In this document: positions 10,601 through 19,508 of the stretch, piece after piece
Numbering within the stretch: position 1 is the stretch's first letter
Layout: each line of letters starts with the position of its first letter
From: Escarpia spicata
Lineage: Eukaryota > Annelida > Polychaeta > Sabellida > Siboglinidae
Reading direction: 5' to 3'
DNA: 64,000 nt
Assembly: GCA_963995525.1 (NCBI GenBank)
Contig: OZ023211.1
Coordinates: 1,412,667-1,476,666, forward strand
Notes under the pieces: model-generated
Databases searched by the model: none
What the model saw: only the letters and a program-made list of their open reading frames with translations
What the model was told of the DNA's origin: nothing
Made by a program: the position numbers and the translations under genes

Positions 10601-11893
10601 CCGCTCTACCTCCCCTCCCCGCTTGTAACATCCGACAGTCTAGTGCCCTACCGCTCTACCTCCCCTCCCCGCTTGTAACATCCGACAGTCTAGTGCCCTA
10701 CCGCTCTACTCCCCTCCCCGCTTGTAACATCCGACAGTCTAGTGCCCTACCGCTCTACCTCCCCTCCCCGCTTGTAACATCCGACAGTCTAGTGCCCTAC
10801 CGCTCTACCTCCCCTCCCCGCTTGTAACATCCGACAGTCTAGTGCCCTACCGCTCTACCTCCCCTCCCCGCTTGTAACATCCGACAGTCTAGTGCCCTAC
10901 CGCTCTACTCCCCTCCCCGCTTGTAACATCCGACAGTCTAGTGCCCTACCGCTCTACCTCCCCTCCCCGCTTGTAACATCCGACAGTCTAGTGCCCTACC
11001 GCTCTACCTCCCCTCCCCGCTTGTAACATCCGACAGTCTAGTGCCCTACCGCTCTACCTCCCCTCCCCGCTTGTAACATCCGACAGTCTAGTGCCCTACC
11101 GCTCTACGTCCCCTCCCCACTTGTAACATCCGACAGTCTAGTGCCCTACCGCTCTACGTCCCCTCCCCACTTGTAACATCCGACAGTCTAGTGCCCTACC
11201 ACTCTACCGCCCCTCCCCACTTGTAACAGCCGACAGTCTAGTGCCCTACCGCTCTACCTCCCCTCCCCGCTTGTAACATCCGACGGTCTAGTGCCCTACC
11301 GCTCTACCGCTCTACCGCTCTACCGCTCTACCGCCCCTCCCCGCTTGTAACATCCGACAGTCTAGTGCCCTACCGCTCTACCGCCCCTCCCCACTTATAA
11401 CATCCGACAGTCTAGTGCACTACCGCTCTACCTCCCCTCCCCTCTTGTAACATCCGACAGTCTAGTGCCCTATCGCTCTACGTCCCCTCCCCACTTGTAA
11501 CATCCAAATTCTAGTGCCCTACCGCTCTACCGCCCCTCCCCACTTGTAACATCCGACAGTCTAGTGCCCTACCGCTCTACCGCCCCTCCCCACTTGTAAC
11601 ATCTGACAGTCTAGTGCCCTAGCGCTCTACCGCCCCTGCCCACTTGTAACATCCGACAGTCTAGTGCCCTACCGCTCTACCTCCCCTCCCCACTTGTAAC
11701 ATCCGACAGTCTAGTGCCCTACCGCTCTACCTCCCCTCCCCAATTGTAACATCCGACAGTCTAGTGCTCTACCGCTCTACCGCCCCTCCCCAATTGTAAC
11801 ATCCGACAGTCTAGTGCCCTACCGCTCTACCGCCCCTCCCCACTTGTAACATCCGACAGTCTAGTGCCCTACCGCTCCTCCCCACTTGTAACA
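4589..11893. repeat. 50-bp satellite, about 146 units, derived from the SINE head
   Basis: The basic unit is 50 bp: GTCTAGTGCCCTACCGCTC, TACCTCCCCTCCCCGCTTG, TAACATCCGACA. Variants include accGcccc/accTcccc/actcccc (49 bp), gacGgt/gacAgt, a short unit of about 37 bp with 'accgctcctcc', and a 60-bp unit with a duplicated 'ctctaccg'. The minus strand of every unit carries the tRNA-like GGTAGAGCGGTAGGGC of the flanking SINE but no B-box. The outermost units are the most diverged and the interior is homogeneous, as expected from unequal exchange. Open frames of 72-94 residues inside it are artefacts. Confidence 0.95.
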
Positions 11894-12169
11894 TAGTTTA
11901 TGCCGATTTGAAAATTAACGTGGTGCAATAAATTATATGTCTGACCCCATGTGTCGTCATAACTGATGATATGACATACTTACCTCACAAAAACTTGTTT
12001 TCTCTTCTGAATCTTTCAACTGCATCTTGCAGAATGAAAGTTTCTTGTGAGGTAACTATGTCATATTATGACAACCAAGAAACCGGATCTTGAATCCATT
12101 CAAGGGTAACTGATGCTGTTTGTGCAGTGAAAGACAAAAGACGATAATGCTGAAACCAACATGAGCAGG
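11894..12169. other. Unique flank with a 98-nt hairpin at 11969-12066
   Basis: ATATGACATA at 11969-11978 pairs perfectly with TATGTCATAT at 12057-12066. Inside it, TTACCTCACAA pairs with TTGTGAGGTAA, and the apical part holds CTTTCA, CTGCA, TGCAG, TGAAAG in nested order. Weaker complementarity continues outside (GTCGTCATA versus a TATGACAAC-type partner). It may be a small foldback element or a structured RNA. Nothing else was seen in this interval. Confidence 0.7.
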
Positions 12170-12533
12170 TTTATTACTGACGGTAAAATGTACTTGGTAC
12201 AATTATGCAAATACAAACATAAATAGAGCCTCAAAGAGGAGCAAGCAGAGGAACATTTCCACTCCGATGAAGATCGCTAACAGCATCGCGCATTAGATGC
12301 ACGACCCGCCGGTATTGGTGGTACTAGCAGCGGTACCGGCGGTGGTACCGGTGCAGCGGCGGTACCAGTGCTGGCACACATGTGGCACATACACTCTCCT
12401 TAAGCTCCAAGCGTATCCTTTTGTAACCGTTACGGCCGTGCCGCCTTCCAACTACTGTCTAGTATTTAAAACTAACCAATAACATCGATCAACGACCAAT
12501 TCTCATTGGCGGCAAACAGTTTGACAACGTCAG

Positions 12534-12548
12534 CCACCAGGTGGCGTC
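12534..12548 (+). promoter_or_regulatory. CTCF-like motif (forward)
   Basis: CCACCAGGTGGCGTC matches the core consensus CCASYAGRKGGCRSY at 14 of 15 positions. It is a candidate only: no occupancy data, and the consensus is best established in vertebrates and insects. Confidence 0.35.
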
Positions 12549-13476
12549 CCATGTTAAGGTTCTGGCCACCTCGAGTAAAGCACTGCATTCAACGTTCGGC
12601 TGCTTCAAACAGTAACATTTGTAAATGTACCAAAAGCATAAAACAGATGTGACTGAAACGTGGTTTTCATTGCCATGCACATGAAAGTAAACAGTGTAAG
12701 ACAGTGCTTGTTGCTGCCCTGGGCCAACAAGGCTGCTTATCAATATAGGCCATTTTGAACAGCGATAAAATCTCCAGCTAAAATACAAGCCAAGTTTAAA
12801 GTGGTTTCCACATTTGTTTTGCAACCGTTCGACGTCACACGGTCATGTATTTATGCACACGCACGTACACGCGCGCATGCGTAAGACAAAATGGTGTTAT
12901 TCGTTTTACCAACCTCCTTGGGTAAATAACAATAGCAACAAGAATTATAGTGAAGCGATAATCGACAATGGGGCCAGGCAGCCGGCACACACAAACACAT
13001 GAAATCAATGGCACATTAAGCAGAAACCCTTTCGGTAATGCAACAAATTTATACTAAACAGCAAAAACAACAGGTTGAACAACAACGCACACCGGAGCGA
13101 ACTGTATCAATTTCACCAACTTTGACACCGTAATTCCAAGCACCAAACTCTCAATTCATCCCTCGATGGTCCATCAACATGCGGTTGTGTCCTAACGACG
13201 TAATTTTGTGAATTACCAGGCTCTCCTTTTTGCTCCACTGAAACAGCAATACTTGCTCTCTTAAGAACAACGGAACAGAATGTGATCTTGGTGGCGTTTG
13301 AGTTTTGAATACAGAAAGCTTGTTGTTATCGTGCAAGGGTTTCAGAAACAATAGTAGATGACGCTGCCACAAATAACATCAGAAGGAAACTGTATCACAA
13401 ATGTCAAACTTCAAAACTATCAGGTTCTTATTACTATCATTGGGCACAAGCGATTTGATCTGCTAAACCTGGAAGT

Positions 13477-13491
13477 GGCGCCACCTAGACG
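13477..13491 (-). promoter_or_regulatory. CTCF-like motif (reverse)
   Basis: The minus strand reads CGTCTAGGTGGCGCC, 13 of 15 against the core consensus CCASYAGRKGGCRSY. It is about 0.95 kb from the forward motif at 12534. Confidence 0.25.
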
Positions 13492-16400
13492 CACTGCAAG
13501 GAGTCAACGTAAGACACAATCTGCTAAACCAACACGCAATTCAAAGACCTCTCCAACAGCTAAACCCATCACTCATCCTGAAGAATAAAATGCGAGAGAG
13601 AAAAGAAACATAACGTGTCTATATGTACGTACGACAATGTGGAAGTGGCCGTTGCCTGTTGTATCTCTGTTGACTGTGATAAACATCATCAAAATATGAC
13701 ATGCAATAAATAGGATATTGCACAGTACTCTTAAACAACCCTTCGTTTAGACTGCAGGGCGCAGTTCGACGACGACCAAGACACAACGACGCCGTCGTCT
13801 AGATGGATGCGACACAACGACACAGACCAACACGAATCAACACAGAGACAATGGACAGCACTCATTAGATGGGTTCACTTTTCACAACGACCAACAATTG
13901 ATGTTTCATAAACCACAAGTCATACAGCCCTTAACGGATGCCCAAATACACGTCCAAATGGTCTCTTGGACGCAGAACAGCCGAAAAACGGCATAGCGTT
14001 GACGTTCGGGCAGCATTTAACACGCGATGCTGCCTCATAGAGAAATTGTGCACAATATTAACAGTTTCAGGACAATAGTTTCAACGGGAACATAGTGCCG
14101 AAGGCATGACAGAAATCTCACGGCAACTGAAACCGATCATACATCGTTATAAAAGACATATAAACAGATATTGTTGCTGCTTCTCCTAACTTTCTTCGAA
14201 GACAAACTGACTCTAAGAAACACTAATGTGAATACGTTTGTTTAAGAGACAGACAACAAGAATCAGGACAGGAACGACAGCGATAGTTTCGTAAGAAGAA
14301 AAACACCGGTTAATTATGAGCTGCCTGTGTGGTCGTAGAGGCTCGGCGCGGGAGACGCGGCTGACACGCCTCGGTAAAAAATCTTAAAAACTACACACAA
14401 ACACGCACACAAGCGCGTTATGGTGGAACCGACAGCACGGGCGATGCATCAACCATTGATGACATGTCTAAGACACTGCCTAATGATACAGTGACGTGAC
14501 GCAGTATTCAAATGTCACCGAATGATGCTGGTGACACCGACAACCAATGATATGACATGAAAGCGCTCTGACACCACAAGTGACAAACTGTTTCCGATGA
14601 CACCAACCACAAAGCGATAGTGCACGCACGACATGACGCTAAAGCACTAGTGCTAGTGACACGGCACTAAATCACCGACACTCACGTGCCGACGACACTA
14701 AAACATTCGACAACGACACTGCGACGCTATCACATCCACTGTCCCGACGTCAAAGTGGTTTACCCTGGCTAGAAATGACACTATCACCTCACCTAGTCAT
14801 TGTTAATGTACACAATATCAATGGAATTCAACATGACATCACTAAGACGACAACATCAGGCGTCGTGGATCGACGCTACAAGGAACAACAACCAATTGAA
14901 GACCTTAGCTAAAACTGTATGTACAGGTTATCTAATATATTAAAAGCGACAATCAAACTACTGTATTCTCAAATGACACGATATAAGTATGATAAAATAG
15001 CACCCCGCATGTTGTGCATGTGACGACGGTTTCCCATTATAAACAGACAATTTAAATACACACCAAACAAGCTTACGAGTAACCGTCTCTTTACTTCCAA
15101 TTAAAGGCTGTTATTTCCTAGTTATACTCAAGAACTTTGGAAGGGGGTCCACATTTAGTCATACCAAGACTGCAATTGCTATTAATAAACAAACACGTAA
15201 CAAAAACAACTGATCCCGTCATTGAAACTCACTAAGCACCGGAAGTAGTGTTTATAGTAACCATAGAAACATAATGAAGGCACACAAATAAAAACAAACT
15301 TGTTCAGATAATAAAAGTCAATGAAATCCATAGCATCACAACTGGTAGGAAGCATGAGAGAAAGCCTTGCAGGAATTACTCTTGATAATATAGCAGATAT
15401 ATACAATTGTCAGTCTTTTCATCCCAAATAGCCTTGCATCATTCATTAAGCACAAATTTCTATTTAAACAATAAGATGGACAATTACTGCCAAAGAATAG
15501 TGTCGACAAAGATACCGATTTGTTTTTAAACTGCTTCTGCAATTCATTTACGCCACTGTGCATTAGGGTCATGATATTCAGTGTTAGTGTTTATATATAT
15601 ATAATATATATGTAACATGTATATTATATATATAATAATATGCTAACTTTGGGGGAGTAGGTTGTATCTCCTCCTTGTTCGTTTCCTACAACCATTTGGC
15701 CTCTGATCTACTAATTGGCAATGTATTAAAAAAACAGTAGTTACTTAGAGTTATTTATTTATTAAGTACAATGTTCAGTTTTCCACCTGTCAGAGAAAGA
15801 TTAATTCTGTCGAATTTCGACTTGGCCAAGTTGAAAATAACTTAACAGTTACTGATATCATCAAAATTATTGATACAAACGGCCCAGTATATTGTACCTG
15901 ATACAATGTAGGTTTGACTGATCACATAATTCTAAAACGTGACTGGCGAAACATTGAATTGCGGAAGCAGTTTTAACGAATCGGCTCCAGATTACCTCTT
16001 TCAGCATTCGGGCGAAAACCGATAGGACTAATTTTGATGAGCATGTTCAAACATGCGATGAACACAGGGAGGGAGATGAACTGACTGTCGGGATGAACAC
16101 CAGACTCTTGTAGCTTTAGCGACAGTAAATGTCAGGACAGCAGCAAGGTAGAATTTGCATTTGGTGGGCATTTTATGCTATGTTCTTTGTGGTGCAGACA
16201 GTAGTGACTATGCTGTTGTAGCAATATATATATATATATATTGAATATATATTTATGACACAACTGCTGCCATTGGAAAACTGCGTGCATGGCCGCAGTC
16301 ACTTGGTGCGTGCGGCCACGCGTGACACAGAGAAGGCACCAGACTATGGTTGACCAATCAGAGATGACTTCTTGACCTCTGACCTTCTGAATGGCGCAAA

Positions 16401-17080
16401 CACACCGTAATGTACTGTACATCTCATCTACAGCGCGTATGTAGATACACAAGGACAACCAACACGTTTATACACCTACATTAGCATGCACACACATGTA
16501 GTCGCACACGGGCGCACGCACGGCCAGACGGTGCACCTACCAAACCATTACGCATGATTTTAAACCATCATTGATACATTTCTACAACTGTTGTACAGCT
16601 GTGTACAGTACGTATATGCCAGGCATTATGTACAAATGCATACATGCAAGATGGCCGACAGCTGCCATGCACTATCCAAATCAACATACAACTAAACATG
16701 CAGTTTGCTGTTGCCAGTGGCTGACAAACAGTTTGTGTACAGTCAAGAAAATCTACAACGCACATGTCTTATATAAAGATATTATCACATGCAGGTAAAT
16801 ACCAATTTCCAATGGTTTCCGAAAAGTAAGCACTGCCACCTTGTGGGACTTCTCAATACTAGAAACATGTGCCGCGTCAAAAACGGTTGTACACGAAATC
16901 GGATGCAATCCATGGTATTTTGAGATGCAGATGTTTCGAACAGTGAGCATCATATCTGTACATGGCTAGGCTTCTATGAAGCAACAAAATCAGTCATATA
17001 AAAATAGAAGCTTTTCAAGCATTTCGAGCATAAGTTCGGAACAGAATTCTCCACAGAAACCTAAATAGCAGGAAACATCG

Positions 17081-17154
17081 GCGACTAAAGTGATGTCTCA
17101 TCCCAATACACACATCAGCGACTAAAGTGATGTCTCATCCCAATACACACATCA
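17081..17154. repeat. Perfect 37-bp tandem duplication
   Basis: Two identical adjacent 37-bp copies begin GCGACTAAAGTGATGTCTCA and end CACACATCA (17081-17117 and 17118-17154). Zero divergence implies a recent duplication or sequence conversion. Confidence 0.95.
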
Positions 17155-18601
17155 CATTTTACCAATCGGTAACACAGTAAACATAGTATGGCAACAAGAA
17201 ACCTTAATGTGACCTCCTAATATGTCTTAACACGTCTACCCCCTACAACAATGCCTCTCCTGCCATCTGTGTACAGTGTACACAACGTGTGTACAGTCAT
17301 ATACACATGTGTACAACAGTGTACACAATGTGTGTAAACCATACACAGATGTTGTTTTTGGTTCTATAGTACTTTCTATCAATTCAAACAAATAAACAAA
17401 CAATGGAAGATTACAAGTTTGAGAAAATACTGGCAAACAGATGGGAACCAAGCGGCCAACGCGGCGATATAGCAGATGACCAGAAAGCACCTATGATTGG
17501 TGGACTGCATGTGGCTGATCTGCAATGGAGAAGGTCCCCGCACACAGCGTGCCCCACAATGCAACAGCCAGCTTAGCCACTTCAACGTAAGCTTTACACT
17601 ACTTGAGCTTTGGGGTCGTAACGATTTCGATCGTTCGATTTTCACATTGCCGGCGTGCGACGTAGGTGCCGGACACAAACAATTCACTAACTATGCATTG
17701 TATATATGTATATATCATACACATTCTAATTTGTAACCCTGGTACCCGCTGCAATATAAGTGTGGTCGAGACCAAAACAGTTATCACACTAAACCTCCTC
17801 ATACTCACCATTCCAATAGAGATATTGTTACGAATCCAAGATCGATTAAAATGGCACATTAAAAATATAGTTGCCTTTCTCTGTCTCCTCGAGCCACTGA
17901 CATACAATCAGAGCCGAAATGCGAGTTTGCGACACGGTGATAGTCGTGCACATGGTGGGTTCTGACAGGCCACCCTCCAAGCAACACAAACACACAATAA
18001 TATCGCAAATAATCCCCCAAAAAATATGCTGGCAAATCGTTGAATGTAATACCAAAATTGAAAACTGAAATTCACTGGCCCTCAAACTGTGAAATGTCAT
18101 TGGAAATATAATTTTTATGTTTTTGATGAAGTTTATGTGAACCATGTCGAAAGATTCAAACAATTAACAAGATAACGTAAATGACAGCCAACAGGAGAGA
18201 CAGAAGAATGTTTAGAGAAAGATGTGTAATATCATGAGTGCTGTCACCTGGAGGAAGAACTGGCAGTCACGCGCTGTTGCACGGCCATCTTTCAAGCACC
18301 TTCAGTAAGTACACAGTCAATAAATGCCCTTTCACATCCACAAAACAAACCTGCTACGCCGGTCCGTGCATATTGCACGCATCTGTGCATGTGCAACAAG
18401 CACGGACATGCACTGCAGTCACATGCATAAATGCAGATCTCTGCCAACTTCGGTAATACGTACACACAAATTATATATGTACAATACTACACGCTTTGTA
18501 TCTACTTTGTAGACCTGCAGATACTCTTAAAGTAGTCATCACATCCGTTCCTTTCGTAAACATGCCACAAGCTGCGATCACGCTGCACCAGACTCGGATG
18601 A

Positions 18602-18616
18602 TGGCGCCATCTGGGG
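18602..18616 (-). promoter_or_regulatory. CTCF-like motif (reverse)
   Basis: The minus strand reads CCCCAGATGGCGCCA, 14 of 15 against CCASYAGRKGGCRSY. It lies about 0.9 kb past the BCL11 stop codon. Confidence 0.3.
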
Positions 18617-18764
18617 AGTCACGGCTAAACAACTGCGTTCGTGTGTGCGCAATCGATCGAGTTCAAACTGGACGTGAGCCAAGCAAACTATTGAGTGGTA
18701 CACATGCTCTGCTGCAGGTGATTTGAGTCAGTGTTCCACTCCAGCTCATCACAGTGACATTAGA

Positions 18765-18979
18765 GTCAGCATGTCACGCTGACGACGTTAGCGTCAGGAC
18801 GTCTGACATTAGTTATGCGAGTCCGTGCATATTTGTGATGTTCGAGTCATTGTGTCATGTCGACGCTGCATTGTACTGTAGTTAGAGTCAGCGCATCACA
18901 CTGACGTTAGAGTCGGCGGTTTCGCCGACATTAAAGTCAGCGCATGACACTGACATTAGAGTCAGCACGTTATGCTGAC
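18765..18979. repeat. Array of short hairpins, about 25-bp period at its core
   Basis: Self-complementary units lie at 18765-18783, 18793-18807, 18887-18905, 18912-18929, 18936-18954 and 18961-18979. The last four have a strict 24-25 bp spacing separated by 'gttaga' or 'attaaa/attaga'. Stems include GTCAGCA/TGCTGAC, GTCGGCG/CGCCGAC and GTCAG/CTGAC, so arms have changed together. Both strands fold. It lies 0.5-0.75 kb past the BCL11 stop, within its possible 3' UTR. Confidence 0.75.
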
Positions 18980-19108
18980 GACAGACTTAGCCAGTCACAC
19001 TGACTGTCGCCAGATGGAAGTTGGTTCAAGGCAAGCTTTAGAAGCCGGCACTATAGCAGTCACCCTCCATTCCCCGCCCTTCATAGCCGATCCCGCTGAC
19101 CTTTGCTG

Positions 19109-19348
19109 GTCGCCACATCGGCCATAACCCTGTCTTGAGTCACCTCCTCAGTTGTGACCCTGTCTTAAGTCACCACGTCGGCTGTGAACCTGTCTTGAAT
19201 CACCACCTCAGTTGTGACCTTGTCTTGAGTCATCACAATACTTGTGGCCCTATAAGTAGTCACAATATCAGTTGTGACTCCGCCTGAAGTCACCATCTTC
19301 GTTATGGCGCTGAATGTAGTCACAACGTCGGATATGAACCTGCCTGGA
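19109..19348 (-). repeat. Diverged 30-bp array, 8 units, just past the BCL11 stop
   Basis: Eight consecutive 30-bp units begin GTCACC, GTCACA or GTCATC on the plus strand and usually end CCTGTCTTGA or a related form. Point divergence is high but the spacing is exactly 30 bp with no indels. On the minus strand most of the array lies in a 97-codon open frame (19165-19458) with a 10-residue period rich in V-T-T-D-V-V. That frame is not the BCL11 frame, and the open stretch ends at a TAA inside the second unit from the left. Whether it was ever coding is unknown. Confidence 0.8.
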
Positions 19349-19508
19349 GTCACTGCGTCAGTCACCGTCGCCGCAGTTCTGAGATTCCGACACTCGCTAC
19401 TCATCCATGTAATACGCCAAATGCTGGATTGCTTACTGCGATGGAGGCTGACACACACAACAAGCTGCTAAGAGCAACAACAACAGCTGCTGTCGAGCGT
19501 GTCACCAG

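Larger units (their letters stand above)
12170..19508 (-). other. 3' flank / possible long 3' UTR of BCL11
   Basis: This 7.3-kb stretch downstream of the BCL11 stop has no recognisable gene or transposon. Minus-strand AATAAA occurs in a TTTATT at 12170-12175 and in TTATTTATTTATT near 15748-15760; either could be a polyadenylation signal, and the transcript end cannot be decided. Contents include an AT palindrome (15590-15640), an AT microsatellite (16224-16250), a 37-bp perfect tandem duplication (17081-17154), GTGTAC-rich short palindromes (17270-17330), a hairpin array (18765-18979) and a 30-bp array (19109-19348). Open frames of 60-110 residues here show no family features. Confidence 0.4.

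Noticed and set aside
4589..11893. Telomeric or subtelomeric repeat
   Set aside because: The unit is 50 bp and lacks TTAGGG-type hexamers; CCCTA occurs only once per unit as part of the SINE-derived sequence.
16132..18163. Several 100-110 codon minus-strand ORFs in the BCL11 3' flank
   Set aside because: Mutually overlapping, Cys/His/Tyr-rich translations of AT- and CA-rich DNA, no domain, and they would conflict with a 3' UTR reading.
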